Shown piece by piece: positions 32,038 through 41,211 of a DNA stretch of 64,000 nucleotides. The position numbers were made by a program, and so were the translations under genes. Positions within the stretch are counted from its first letter, which is position 1; the number at the start of each line of letters is the position of its first letter. Location: contig CAXEOX010000004.1 of assembly GCA_963997925.1 (NCBI GenBank), positions 4,980 through 68,979 of the forward strand, given 5' to 3'. The notes under the pieces are model-generated. The model had not been told where the DNA came from. It saw nothing but the letters and a program-made list of their open reading frames with translations, and searched no databases. The stretch is from UBA11650 sp963997925 (GTDB lineage Bacteria; Chloroflexota; Dehalococcoidia; Lucifugimonadales; UBA3495).

Positions 32038-33438
32038 GTGATCGTCACCAAGGAGTCCGAAACCCCCACAGATATCACTCTCAATGTATCCATGGCGTCC
32101 GAGGACGAAGAGCCCTTCATCGGGCGGTCTTACCGCCGGTTGGCGAGCAGGGTCAAGATTCCAGGGTTCCGCCCTGGTAAAGCCCCCAGGTCAATAGTAG
32201 AAAGCCATCTGGGCCGCACCGCACTGGTTCAAGAGGCACTGGAGTTCATGATTCCGGAGACTCTGAATCAAGTCCTGAGCGATGAATCGATTCAGGCCTA
32301 TGCCGACCCCCAGTTGGAACTATTGGAGATTGAACCGGTTTCGTTCAAGGCGATTGTTCCTCTGGAACCCCTAGTAGATCTGGGAGATTTCCGCAGTATC
32401 CACGTTGACCGGGAGCCAGTGGAAGTCACAGAAGAACAGGTGGACGAAGTCGTCGAACAGCTTCGGAACGAATCCGCCCCCTGGGATCCGGTGGAACGCC
32501 CCGTCCAATTCGGCGACCTGCTGAACTTGAACGTCGACGGCACCATTGAAGGGGACCAAGCCATAAACGACAAAGGTGTCGACTTCATACCTGAAAAAGA
32601 AAATCCCATGCCCATGCCCGGCTTCTCAGCAGCCCTGGTGGGCATGACCGCCGGTGAAACCAAAGAGCTTTCACTCTTCGTTCCCGACGACCACAACCAG
32701 GAAGAGTACGCCGGCAAGGAATGCCAATTCAAAGTCGAAGTGCTCTCCATCAAAGAGAAGCTACTCCCCGAATTGGACGATGAATTCGCCAAGGGAATCA
32801 GAGACGGTTACGAAAGCCTGGAGGCACTAAAAGACTTCGTGCGCCAGCGTATAAAGGATGACGGCGAAGCCTCCGCGGATCGTCAGGCTCAGGAAGCCAG
32901 CGTGCAGGAGTTGCTCAAGACAGCCTCTGTCCAAGCCTCGGACCTGATTTACCAGCGCGAACTGGACCACATGTACGAAGAACGCGAGCGATCCTTGCGC
33001 AGCCAGCGTATGGACATGGATACCTATCTCGGCTACATCGGAAAGACAGGCGAGGAATGGCGGGAGGAACTGCGGCCCAGAGCCGAGGAGCGGCTTAACA
33101 CCTACTTGGTGCTAAGAAAGCTGGCTGAGGAAGAAAGCATCGAAATCTCCCCCGAAGACATTCAATCTGAGATAGACACCATCGTTGTCAATGCAGGCGA
33201 TTCTGAGGAAACGATGAGAAATACTCTCTCCTCGGAAAGTGCCCACGAGTCCATCCGATCGTCCTTGGTGAACCGCCAAGTGATGGCCCGTTTACTAGAA
33301 ATAACCGGCGCCGCGGCCCCTGGCTCAACCGATCAACCTGCCAATGAGGAAGAGGCCGAGGACTCCCAAGAAGAATCAGATGCGGCCGGTTCGCCGGACC
33401 CTGAAGAACCAGAACAAGGAGCAGAGCCAGATGCTTAA
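32038..33438 (+). CDS. tig: Trigger factor, ribosome-associated chaperone
   Basis: The 466-residue product has the ribosome-binding N-terminal domain with the signature GFRPGKAPRSIVE (residues about 43-55). A FKBP-type PPIase domain follows (GDLLNLNVDGTIEGDQAIND to PGFSAALVGMTAGETKELSL). A long helical chaperone domain completes the fold. The last ~40 residues are an acidic Glu/Asp/Ser/Pro tail. Start GTG 32038. Its end overlaps the clpP start by eight bases, forming tig-clpP-clpX, a common arrangement for nascent-chain folding and proteolysis. Confidence 0.95.
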   Translation: MIVTKESETPTDITLNVSMASEDEEPFIGRSYRRLASRVKIPGFRPGKAPRSIVESHLGRTALVQEALEFMIPETLNQVLSDESIQAYADPQLELLEIEPVSFKAIVPLEPLVDLGDFRSIHVDREPVEVTEEQVDEVVEQLRNESAPWDPVERPVQFGDLLNLNVDGTIEGDQAINDKGVDFIPEKENPMPMPGFSAALVGMTAGETKELSLFVPDDHNQEEYAGKECQFKVEVLSIKEKLLPELDDEFAKGIRDGYESLEALKDFVRQRIKDDGEASADRQAQEASVQELLKTASVQASDLIYQRELDHMYEERERSLRSQRMDMDTYLGYIGKTGEEWREELRPRAEERLNTYLVLRKLAEEESIEISPEDIQSEIDTIVVNAGDSEETMRNTLSSESAHESIRSSLVNRQVMARLLEITGAAAPGSTDQPANEEEAEDSQEESDAAGSPDPEEPEQGAEPDA

Positions 33439-34135
33439 TTACCCCCAAGACTCATCGATGAACCAGGTAAGTAACTTTGGCCAACAGGCCGGAGATAACG
33501 GATTATTCGTTCCCCAGAACATCATTCCCATGGTCATTGAGACCAGTCCTCGGGGGGAACGGGCATTCGATATCTACTCCCTTCTACTTAAAGAGCGAAT
33601 CATCTTCTTGGGCACGCAGATCCACGACCAGATGGCGAACGTGATTATCGCCCAGCTCCTGTTCCTAGAACGGGAAGACCCTGACAAGAGCATAAGCATA
33701 TACATCAATAGCCCCGGTGGCGTCATCAGTTCCGGATTGGCGATCTACGATACGATGCAACTGATTAAACCGGAAGTGTCCACCATTTGCCTGGGCATGA
33801 CCGCCAGCATGGCCACCATATTGCTCGCCGGCGGAGCCAAAGGAAAGCGGTACGCTTTGCCCAATTCCACTATCCACATGCACCAAGCGATGGGTGGCGC
33901 ACAGGGTCAGGCCAGTGACATCGAGATCGCAGCTCGGGAGATTCTCCGGTTACAGGATTCGATACGTACCCTACTGGTCAAGCATACTGGGCAGACCTAC
34001 GACAAGATTACCCGTGATACCGACCGGGATTTCTACCTCACCTCAGAGCAAGCCGTAGAATATTCCTTGGTCGATGAGATTCTTGGTGCCGCACCAGCCG
34101 AAGAGAATGGCACCGGTGAAGGTGACAAGACCTAG
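33431..34135 (+). CDS. clpP: ATP-dependent Clp protease proteolytic subunit
   Basis: ClpP is the serine protease chamber that works with ClpX. The 234-residue product carries the catalytic Ser in CLGMTASMATILLAGG, the His in STIHMHQAMGGAQGQ and Asp in the TDRDFYLTSEQAVEYSLVDEIL segment. I chose ATG 33431 (AAGGAG eight bases upstream, overlapping the tig stop); ATG 33458 would also leave a complete protease. The ~25 N-terminal residues before IPMVIETSPRGERAFDI are longer than usual. clpX follows after 156 bases. Confidence 0.95.
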   Translation: MLNYPQDSSMNQVSNFGQQAGDNGLFVPQNIIPMVIETSPRGERAFDIYSLLLKERIIFLGTQIHDQMANVIIAQLLFLEREDPDKSISIYINSPGGVISSGLAIYDTMQLIKPEVSTICLGMTASMATILLAGGAKGKRYALPNSTIHMHQAMGGAQGQASDIEIAAREILRLQDSIRTLLVKHTGQTYDKITRDTDRDFYLTSEQAVEYSLVDEILGAAPAEENGTGEGDKT

Positions 34136-34291
34136 TCCTGAACGACTCAAAGGCGATTCGATATAGCAAATTACATCCATTCGGCCTGCCCTAAGGCTCC
34201 GATTACAATTGATGCACGGCAGACAAGGCGAACCCTAGGGTCGAAGGCATTGGAGTTGAATTCATAGATATCTTCGTAGTTCCGGGGGTGA

Positions 34292-35584
34292 GTGGTGGCC
34301 AGCAATAAAAATGCGCCTAGGCTTTCCCAGTGTTCGTTCTGCGAGAAAGCCCAGGCAAGGTCCCGAATGGTGATGGCTGGACAGGGAAGGGCGGCGGTCT
34401 GCTACGATTGTATCCAAGTTCTAGGCCAGTTGGTTGAAGACGAGGCCCCAAAGAAAAAGGTAGCGCGGGAAGATAACGGCCCACTGGTTCCTCGAAAGAT
34501 CTACTCCAATCTAGATACGTATGTTGTCGCTCAGGAACGCGCCAAAAAGATACTGAGCGTGGCCGTCTACAACCACTTCAAGCGTATATGGAACGGCAAG
34601 AACTCCTCGGATATAGAACTCCAAAAGACCAACATTCTGCTTATGGGTCCCACCGGTTGCGGCAAGACCCTTCTGGCGGAAACCCTAGCACGCACTTTGG
34701 ATGTCCCGTTCGCTGTTTGCGATGCCACGTCGCTTACCGAGTCTGGATATGTGGGGGAGGATGTGGAAAACATCCTCCTCCGTTTGATTCAGGCAGCCGA
34801 TTGGGATGTCTCCCGAGCCGAGCACGGCATCATTTACATCGACGAGTTGGATAAAATCGCCCGGAAAGAGGGCGTGAACCGCTCCATCACCAGAGACGTA
34901 TCCGGCGAAGGCGTCCAGCAAGAGCTGTTGAAGATTATCGAAGGATGCGTCGCCAACGTGCCGCCCCAGGGGGGCCGTAAACACCCGCACCAGGAATTTC
35001 TACAGATCGACACTCGCAACGTCCTGTTTATCTGTGGTGGCGCCTTTGATGGCTTGGACGAGATTGTCTCTAAAAGACTGGTCTCCAGCTCCTCCCGTGT
35101 CGGCTTCCTCGCCAGCGGCCGGAATGGGGAACAAGAGCCTAATAATCACCTGAGCGAAGTCACACCGGACGACCTCCTCCAGTTCGGATTTATTCCGGAA
35201 ATGGTAGGGCGGCTGCCGGTAACCGTGTCGCTGGAACCCTTGGACAAAGACTCTCTGATCCGGGTGCTTACCGAGCCAAAGAACGCCATCGTAAAGCAGT
35301 ACCAACAGTTATTCAGCATGGACGGGGTAGAGCTGGAGTTCACTTCCGAAGGGTTGGAAGCCGGCGCTGAACGGGCATTGGCTCATCAGACCGGGGCCAG
35401 GAGCCTGCGTTACATCATAGAAGAGACTTTGCTTGACGTGATGTACGAACTTCCTTCGTTGACCGATATCGTGCGGTGCGTGGTGGGACGGGAGGCGGTG
35501 GAAGGCAAGGCCGACCCTGCACTAATCACGGAGTCCGGCGAGACTCTGGACATCGACTTGGGGTTGGTGGAAAAGTCGGCTTAG
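34292..35584 (+). CDS. clpX: ATP-dependent Clp protease ATP-binding subunit
   Basis: This AAA+ unfoldase feeds substrates to ClpP. The 430-residue product has the N-terminal C4 zinc-binding domain (CSFC...CYDC), Walker A GPTGCGKTLLAETLA and the pore loop SGYVGEDVENIL. Walker B is GIIYIDELDKIAR and sensor regions such as RNVLFICGGAFDGLDEI are present. Start GTG 34292 has a GGGGGTG upstream. Its stop overlaps the convergent formyltransferase gene by four bases. Confidence 0.96.
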   Translation: MVASNKNAPRLSQCSFCEKAQARSRMVMAGQGRAAVCYDCIQVLGQLVEDEAPKKKVAREDNGPLVPRKIYSNLDTYVVAQERAKKILSVAVYNHFKRIWNGKNSSDIELQKTNILLMGPTGCGKTLLAETLARTLDVPFAVCDATSLTESGYVGEDVENILLRLIQAADWDVSRAEHGIIYIDELDKIARKEGVNRSITRDVSGEGVQQELLKIIEGCVANVPPQGGRKHPHQEFLQIDTRNVLFICGGAFDGLDEIVSKRLVSSSSRVGFLASGRNGEQEPNNHLSEVTPDDLLQFGFIPEMVGRLPVTVSLEPLDKDSLIRVLTEPKNAIVKQYQQLFSMDGVELEFTSEGLEAGAERALAHQTGARSLRYIIEETLLDVMYELPSLTDIVRCVVGREAVEGKADPALITESGETLDIDLGLVEKSA

Positions 35585-36420
35585 GCATCGCCTGCCGCCG
35601 AATCCTCCGCCATCGCCCGCTGTATCTCCGGGTCCAAGCAGATTCCGGGGAAAGCCCCCGTCTCCGAACCGCCAGGTGCTGCCCCATATAACACCCGACC
35701 GTCCCTGATGTTTACGCGGCCATCGGCCACGGCCCGTAGCGTTTCAAACAACAGATAGGGCTCTCTTTGGTATTCGGCCTGCCTAATCATCTGAAACAGG
35801 GCAAACTCCTCTCCCACTTCCATCGTAACCTTATCCAGATCGCCCTGCTCCGCAGCCAGCCATTGCTCATCGATCTGCGGCCCGGTCAGCGGCACCGTGC
35901 AATAGGAAATCAGAGGACCTCTGTCCACCTCTTCTGTCGCCAGGTGAATCATAGCGCCCGTCCTATCCGCCCGAGTCTCGATCAAACGCCAAACCACTTC
36001 CTGCCAGGTGCCGATGGGACCGTCGGGAAGCGCAGGATGCAGATTCAGCATCGGATATTGACGGCTCATGGGGCCGCCGACAATCAGCATATATCCGGCC
36101 AGCACGCAGATGTCGGGTTGAAAGCCGCTCAGCAATTCCATCACCCGGCCGTCATATTCGGCGCGATGATCGGCGAAACGCCCCCCCATCTCCCGACGGA
36201 ACTTGTTGGAAGATAGGGTAGCCACATTCAATCCGTAATCCCCGGCTAGCTCAAAAAACTGGTCTGAGCCTTCGGTCTCACCAGGCTCCCGGTTGCTGAA
36301 AACGAACTGGATGCGGGCGTCTAGGAGCCCTTTTTCCAACCGGTCCTGAACGAATCTCAACAAACCCTGAGAGCCAGGGCCTCTACCGGTGGAGAACCAG
36401 CCGATGTTAAGCATATCCAC
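35581..36420 (-). CDS. Formyltransferase-family protein (PurN/Fmt-like)
   Basis: The 279-residue protein has the formyltransferase catalytic core. LNIGWFSTGRGPGSQGLL is the N-terminal strand-loop, and FQPDICVLAGYMLIVGGPM precedes the active-site Asn-His pair in MLNLHPALPDGPIG. A later Asp lies in EEVDRGPLISY. This fits a 10-formyltetrahydrofolate-dependent transferase. PurN proper is about 200 residues and Fmt about 310 with an OB-fold domain, so neither label is safe. It is the last gene of a nine-gene minus-strand run; ATG 36414 is an alternative start. Confidence 0.75.
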   Translation of the reverse strand: MDMLNIGWFSTGRGPGSQGLLRFVQDRLEKGLLDARIQFVFSNREPGETEGSDQFFELAGDYGLNVATLSSNKFRREMGGRFADHRAEYDGRVMELLSGFQPDICVLAGYMLIVGGPMSRQYPMLNLHPALPDGPIGTWQEVVWRLIETRADRTGAMIHLATEEVDRGPLISYCTVPLTGPQIDEQWLAAEQGDLDKVTMEVGEEFALFQMIRQAEYQREPYLLFETLRAVADGRVNIRDGRVLYGAAPGGSETGAFPGICLDPEIQRAMAEDSAAGDA

Positions 36421-36442
36421 CCATCATCCAACGCAGCGGAAC

Positions 36443-36712
36443 CTACACTTGCGGGTCCCACTCCTCCTCATCGGAAGCCAGCGCGAAACTGTCTTTAAGG
36501 TTGGTGATTTTCAGTTCAGCCTCGTCCAGCAGTTGGTTGCAACGCCGGACCAAGTTCATGCCTTCTTCGTAGCGAGCAGTGGCGTCGGCAAGGCTCAAGC
36601 CGCCGTCGTCCAGAGACTCGGCCATTTCATTCAAACGCTGGAACGCCTCTTCAAAGGAGAGGGTTTCCAGGTCTTTCTGGGACTGGGGTTCTTTTGTATC
36701 AGCCATATCCAA
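36443..36712 (-). CDS. xseB: Exodeoxyribonuclease VII small subunit
   Basis: XseB binds the XseA coiled coil to form the ssDNA-specific exonuclease VII. The 89-residue product has the family core LSFEEAFQRLNEMAESLDDGGLSLADATARYEEGMNLVRRCNQLLDEAE, with the helical hairpin and the SLDDGGLSL turn. ATG 36706 is an alternative start. It lies 106 bases after xseA on the same strand, and the formyltransferase gene follows after 22 bases. Confidence 0.92.
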   Translation of the reverse strand: MDMADTKEPQSQKDLETLSFEEAFQRLNEMAESLDDGGLSLADATARYEEGMNLVRRCNQLLDEAELKITNLKDSFALASDEEEWDPQV

Positions 36713-36818
36713 GGCCTCCCAGGCATCACCTGAGAAAGTATATTACTTATGCCGCCCCGTTAGGAGAATCCTACCAGGTCGATCTTGGGGTGGGAAACAT
36801 TAACGAATTAAGGCGCGT

Positions 36819-38066
36819 TTAGAGCAAGCGCTCCATCCCAGCGGCGGTGGCGCCAGCCTTTTTTCTCTTAGCCGGTTGGGGTTTGGCAGTCCCGCCCGCA
36901 GTGGCCTCAACGATACCATCACTGACGGTGATTGAGAGCGAATCGCCAACTTCAACCTGTCCGGCCTTAGTTACGACATCGCCCGCTGTCCCCTTCTGTA
37001 CCACCGAATAGCCTCGGCGCAGGGTGGCAACGGGGTCCAGCGTCCGGATCCGGTCCTGCCGGTTTTCGACCTGTAACCGGGTCAACTTCAGCCGGTTGAC
37101 GAGGGCTATTCCTGCGCTGCGAGCAACATCATCAACCCGGCGCCGCCAGTTGTTGGTATCGGGCAAGATGCCTTCGAGAATCCCAGACATTCTGGCCACA
37201 TCGGACCGCCTGGAATCCGCATGATAGGCCCAGATCCGGTCGAAGTACCCTAAAATCTCATCCAACTGCTGTCTCAGCACATATTGGTCCGGGACCACAA
37301 TCTCCGCTGCGGCGGAAGGCGTGGGTGCTCTCAAGTCAGCCACCCGGTCGGAGATGGTGAAGTCGGTTTCATGACCGATGGCACTGACGGTTGGGATGCG
37401 GCTGGCATAGATGGCTCTGGCTACTTCTTCCTCGTTGAAAGGCCACAACTCTTCCAGGGCCCCACCGCCTCGGGCCAGCACTATGACGTCGGCTCGACCG
37501 TCCCGGTTGAGACCCTCTATAGCAGCCACTAACTCACCGGCGGCATTCGGACCCTGAACCAACGATGGAGCAAGCAGAAGCTCCGCCAATGGGTAGCGCC
37601 TCCGGAGAACGTTCTGGATGTCATGGAGCACGGCGCCCGACGGAGAGGTAACCACGCCAATAACCTTGGGGAACAGGGGCAGAGACCTCTTTCGGGACTG
37701 CTCAAACAACCCCTCGGCTTCCAGGCGCAGGGTCAAGCGTTCCAATTCCAGGGCTAGCTCGCCCACACCAGCGGCCATCGCCAGGTCCACCATGAAGTCG
37801 GTGGACCCCCGGGGCTCGTAGAACTGGAGCCGTCCATGGGCTAGAACTGCGGATCCGCTGGCCAGCAACTCAGCTCCCGGCTGACCGCGAAACATGACGC
37901 AGTTAAGTAAGGCTTGGTCGTCCTTCAAGGAGAAATAGGAGTGTCCAGCGGAAGAAACCCGAAGGTTGGAAACCTCGCCCTCCACCAGCACGTCGGCCAG
38001 CAGAGGGTCGTTTTCCAGAACCTCTTTTACATGTTGCGAGACTTGGCTGACCGTGTAAACAGCCAC
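36819..38066 (-). CDS. xseA: Exodeoxyribonuclease VII large subunit
   Basis: XseA degrades single-stranded DNA bidirectionally with XseB. The 415-residue product has an N-terminal OB-fold (VLVEGEVSNLRVSSAGHSYFSLKD). The catalytic domain shows IGVVTSPSGAVLHDIQNVLRRRYP and VIVLARGGGALEELWPFNEE, then AIGHETDFTISDRVADLRAPTPSAAAE. A coiled-coil C-terminal half follows. It is slightly shorter than E. coli XseA. Start GTG 38066 is five bases after efp. Confidence 0.95.
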   Translation of the reverse strand: MAVYTVSQVSQHVKEVLENDPLLADVLVEGEVSNLRVSSAGHSYFSLKDDQALLNCVMFRGQPGAELLASGSAVLAHGRLQFYEPRGSTDFMVDLAMAAGVGELALELERLTLRLEAEGLFEQSRKRSLPLFPKVIGVVTSPSGAVLHDIQNVLRRRYPLAELLLAPSLVQGPNAAGELVAAIEGLNRDGRADVIVLARGGGALEELWPFNEEEVARAIYASRIPTVSAIGHETDFTISDRVADLRAPTPSAAAEIVVPDQYVLRQQLDEILGYFDRIWAYHADSRRSDVARMSGILEGILPDTNNWRRRVDDVARSAGIALVNRLKLTRLQVENRQDRIRTLDPVATLRRGYSVVQKGTAGDVVTKAGQVEVGDSLSITVSDGIVEATAGGTAKPQPAKRKKAGATAAGMERLL

Positions 38067-38070
38067 TAGG

Positions 38071-38640
38071 CTAGCTGCTGACTCGCTCGGTATATTCTCC
38101 GGTGCGCGTATCCACTTTTATTATGTTGCCGGGAGCGATAAACGTCGGCACAGTCACCCGCAGGCCGGTTTCAAGGGTTGCAGGCTTGGTGCCTCCCTGG
38201 GCGGTATTTCCCTGGAAATTCGGTGGGGTTTCCTTAACTTCCAGATCGACATGGGTCGGAAGATTGAGGCTGATTACTTTCCCTTTGTAAAAGACCGCTT
38301 CAACCATCATCTGCTCTTTCAAGTAATCAAGGGACTTGCCCAATTGGGCCGAGTCCAAATCATATTGGTCGAACGTCTCTTGGTCCAGGAAGTAGTAGTA
38401 ATCCCCGTCGGTGTACATATACTGGGTCGGCCGGTTCTCGATGTCAGCCGCGGAGAACGAGGTATCGTATCGCTGGAAAGTCTTTTCTACAACCGCACCG
38501 GTCAACAGATTCTTCATCTTTAATCTGGTAACCGGAGCGCGCTGCTGCATCTTGTGGCGTTCGTAATCCATGATTTGCCAGGGCGCGTCTTCGAATTCGA
38601 TGACGGTGCCCTTGCTTAGGTTGCTAAAGTTGATGCTCAT
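38071..38640 (-). CDS. efp: Translation elongation factor P
   Basis: EF-P binds the ribosome between P and E sites and relieves stalling at polyproline. The 189-residue product has the KOW-like N-domain (NLSKGTVIEFEDAPWQIMDY) and both OB domains, ending GLRVTVPTFIAPGNIIKVDTRTGEY. The loop that enters the peptidyl-transferase centre reads HKMQQRAPVTRLK instead of the PGKGQ type. By my alignment the modified Lys34 of E. coli is Gln33 here, with Arg34 next to it. Lysine beta-lysylation is therefore not expected. It lies between pepP and xseA. Confidence 0.95.
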   Translation of the reverse strand: MSINFSNLSKGTVIEFEDAPWQIMDYERHKMQQRAPVTRLKMKNLLTGAVVEKTFQRYDTSFSAADIENRPTQYMYTDGDYYYFLDQETFDQYDLDSAQLGKSLDYLKEQMMVEAVFYKGKVISLNLPTHVDLEVKETPPNFQGNTAQGGTKPATLETGLRVTVPTFIAPGNIIKVDTRTGEYTERVSS

Positions 38641-38709
38641 TCGAACCTTCCTCCCATTCGCCTGCCTTCAACCGATAACTGACAGCTATTAACCAACGAC
38701 TGAGCCCGC

Positions 38710-39777
38710 CTACTTGGAGGCTTTGCTCAGTACTTTTGCTCCACCAGCTTCCAAAACGACGATATCTTCGATCCGTACACCGCCCCAACCGGGTAGATAG
38801 ATGCCCGGCTCGACCGTGAAGACCATGTTCGGCTCCAAGGTATCCTGGGACCGTGGGCCCACGCCGGGCCTCTCATGGACCTTTAAACCGACGCCATGGC
38901 CCAGACTATGGCCGAAGTTGTCTCCGTAGCCAGCATCTGAGATGACCATGCGGGATAAACCGTCGCAATCTTCGCCGGTCATGCCCGATCTTACGGTGTT
39001 GATGGCGATGAGTTGCGCTCCCAGCACGATGTCATAAATCTTGTTGAAAGTCTCATCGGGTTCCCCCACCACCACTGTTCGGGTAATGTCTGAGCAATAC
39101 CCGTCAGCTATGGCCCCCATGTCGATGACTATGGGTTCACCCGCTTGAATAGGCCGGTCCGACGGCATGTGATGGGCCATCGCTCCATTAGGACCGGAGG
39201 CCACGATGGTTTCGAAACTCAGACCGTCGGCGCCGGACTCCCGCATCGCCTTTTCCATGCGCCAGGCGACTTCCTTCTCGGTCATTCCCACTTTAATCGT
39301 GGGGCAAACAGCTTCCATCGCTGCATCCGAGGCATCGATAGCCTTCTGCAGCAATGCAATCTCTTGGCCGTCTTTTATAACCCGATGCTCTTCAGCGATG
39401 CCAGAGGCCGCTACTAGCGAGACTTTGCCGAGGTTCCCGTCCTGCTTCAGCGCATCCAGGATGCTGTCATAGTTCGCGACAGTCATGTGACGATTCTCGA
39501 ATCCAACACGTTGAATCCCGGACTCTTTGAGGTGCTCCAGCAGCCAGTCCCAGCCGCCCCTCACCTCAATGACTTGAAATCCGGGAGCTTGACCGGCGGC
39601 CTGCTCGGTGTAGCGGGAATCGGTGAATAACGTCGCTTGGGCGGAGGTGATTAGCAGATATCCAGCGGACCCGGTGAATCCTGAAAGATAGCGGCGGTTT
39701 TCCGGAGCGGAAATCAGCATTGCGTCCAGATTTCTCTCGGGCAACTGGCTCGCCAATCGCTCCAAGCGCTCGCTCAT
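38710..39777 (-). CDS. pepP: M24-family Xaa-Pro peptidase
   Basis: The 355-residue cytoplasmic metallopeptidase cleaves X-Pro peptide bonds. All five metal ligands of the pita-bread fold are visible: Asp in VIDMGAIADGY, Asp in CSDITRT, His in GHSLGHGVGL, Glu in FTVEPGIYL and Glu in VRIEDIVV. The N-terminal creatinase-like domain is present (LISAPENRRYLSGFTGSAGYLL). I chose ATG 39777, which shares one base with the aroQ stop. It is followed by efp, an arrangement seen in many bacteria. PepQ-type dipeptidase activity is an alternative. Confidence 0.9.
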   Translation of the reverse strand: MSERLERLASQLPERNLDAMLISAPENRRYLSGFTGSAGYLLITSAQATLFTDSRYTEQAAGQAPGFQVIEVRGGWDWLLEHLKESGIQRVGFENRHMTVANYDSILDALKQDGNLGKVSLVAASGIAEEHRVIKDGQEIALLQKAIDASDAAMEAVCPTIKVGMTEKEVAWRMEKAMRESGADGLSFETIVASGPNGAMAHHMPSDRPIQAGEPIVIDMGAIADGYCSDITRTVVVGEPDETFNKIYDIVLGAQLIAINTVRSGMTGEDCDGLSRMVISDAGYGDNFGHSLGHGVGLKVHERPGVGPRSQDTLEPNMVFTVEPGIYLPGWGGVRIEDIVVLEAGGAKVLSKASK

Positions 39778-40223
39778 TACGCTGCCTCTTCCTTGATTAT
39801 CGCCGCAAGAATGTCCAGAGCCGCAGTATAGCCTCTCCAACCAAAGCCCGCAATCTGGCCTCGGGCGATGTCGGTTACGACCGAATGACGCCGCCATTCG
39901 TCCCTTGCGTAGGGATTACTCAAGTGGACCTCGATTATCGGCACACCAGAGTCTATGAGGCCATCCTTCAAAGTGTAGCTGTAATGGGTTAGCGCACCGG
40001 GGTTGATGATGATTCCCTGGATAGTACCAAAATGTTCCTGGATGCAATCAACCAAGTGGCCTTCGACGTTGGATTGGAAGAACGTAACTTCCACACCAAG
40101 TTCATCAGCCAGCTGTGACACCTTGCTATTAACGTCATCCAACGTCATAGCGCCGTAGAACCCGATGTCACGGCGGCCAAGGGCGTTGAGGTTGGGTCCG
40201 TTCAACACCAGGAACTTAGTCAT
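39777..40223 (-). CDS. aroQ: Type II 3-dehydroquinate dehydratase
   Basis: AroQ converts 3-dehydroquinate to 3-dehydroshikimate in aromatic amino acid synthesis. The 148-residue product has the family opening FLVLNGPNLNALGRRDIGFYG, with the catalytic Tyr in FYG. It also has QSNVEGHLVDCIQ, INPGALTHYSYTLKD and the VPIIEVHLSNPYARDEWRRHS segment with active-site His and Arg. Start ATG 40223 overlaps the recombinase gene by eight bases. Confidence 0.95.
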   Translation of the reverse strand: MTKFLVLNGPNLNALGRRDIGFYGAMTLDDVNSKVSQLADELGVEVTFFQSNVEGHLVDCIQEHFGTIQGIIINPGALTHYSYTLKDGLIDSGVPIIEVHLSNPYARDEWRRHSVVTDIARGQIAGFGWRGYTAALDILAAIIKEEAA

Positions 40224-41211
40224 CGGAGTCGACTCCATCCCTCGCCGATGAAACGGGAGGCAGGTCGGAGCGGGGGTGGTTGGTCAGATAAGCAGAAAGA
40301 GCCTCTTGCTTGGTGACGTGGGTATATATCTGAGTGGTACTGGGGCTAGAATGGCCCAGCAACTCCTGAATCACCCGTAGGTCCGCGCCGCCTTCCAGCA
40401 TATGGGTAGCAAATGTGTGGCGCAGGGTATGCGGATGGACCCCCAGAGTAGTCTGTGCCTCAACTCCGTAACGCTCAACCAGTTTCTCCATACTACGTCG
40501 GGAGAGCCTGGCGCCGTAACGGTTCAAGAACAAAGCCGATTCGGTACGTACCGCCAGGTGGGGTCTACCTTCGTCCAAGTAGCGTCGCAATGCGGAGGCG
40601 GCGGGTTGACCGAACAGCACCCATCTTTCTTTAGAGCCCTTGCCCCGGACGAGAATCTCTCGACTGGTGAAGTTAACGTTGGGCAGGTCCATGGTCTGTA
40701 TCTCGCCCAGGCGCACGCCGCAGGAATAAAGCACTTCCAGGATCGCACGGTCCCGCAGACCCAGCGGTGCTGAATCATCGGGGGCATCCAACAGCCGAGC
40801 TACATCCCGCTGTCCCAGAAAACTTGGAAGGGGCTTCTCAACCTTCACGCGGTAGCTCCGGCCCGACGGCACGGGGCTGGCTTTGAACAACTTCTGCTGC
40901 ACCAGGAAAAGGTAGAAGGAGCGCAGGACCGTTAGCTTGCGGGCGATACTGACCCGAGCATAGCCTTTACCATCCAGGGCATCTGTGGCCAGCCAGGCCA
41001 TGTATCCCCGGAGCATCGGACGGTCCATAGTTTCTAGGGTTGCCTCTTCCAAGCGGAGATAATGACGGAAGGACCCGATGTCGTCCAGGTAGATCCGGAC
41101 AGTGTTTTCCGACAGCCCCCGCTGTCCTCGAAGGTAGTCCGGATAACGTTCTACCAAATCATCGAAGCGGGCCAACTCGGCGGAAATCGAGGCGCCACCG
41201 TCAATCGCCAA
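40216..41211 (-). CDS. XerC/XerD-type tyrosine recombinase
   Basis: The 331-residue recombinase has an N-terminal SAM-like domain (RYPDYLRGQRGLSENTVRIY). The catalytic domain carries Arg in YSCGVRLGEIQ, Lys in RGKGSKERWVLFG, HxxR in HPHTLRHTFATHML, His in LLGHSSPSTTQIYTH and nucleophile Tyr in QIYTH. This is the Xer chromosome-dimer-resolution class rather than a phage integrase. It sits in a housekeeping operon with topA, with no att-like repeats nearby. Start TTG 41211 lies within the topA 3' end. XerC versus XerD cannot be decided here. Confidence 0.9.
   Translation of the reverse strand: MAIDGGASISAELARFDDLVERYPDYLRGQRGLSENTVRIYLDDIGSFRHYLRLEEATLETMDRPMLRGYMAWLATDALDGKGYARVSIARKLTVLRSFYLFLVQQKLFKASPVPSGRSYRVKVEKPLPSFLGQRDVARLLDAPDDSAPLGLRDRAILEVLYSCGVRLGEIQTMDLPNVNFTSREILVRGKGSKERWVLFGQPAASALRRYLDEGRPHLAVRTESALFLNRYGARLSRRSMEKLVERYGVEAQTTLGVHPHTLRHTFATHMLEGGADLRVIQELLGHSSPSTTQIYTHVTKQEALSAYLTNHPRSDLPPVSSARDGVDSDD

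Noticed and set aside
40216..41211. Phage or integron integrase marking a mobile island
   Set aside because: The protein is Xer-like, embedded in a tight housekeeping operon, with no att-like repeats, tRNA or phage genes nearby.
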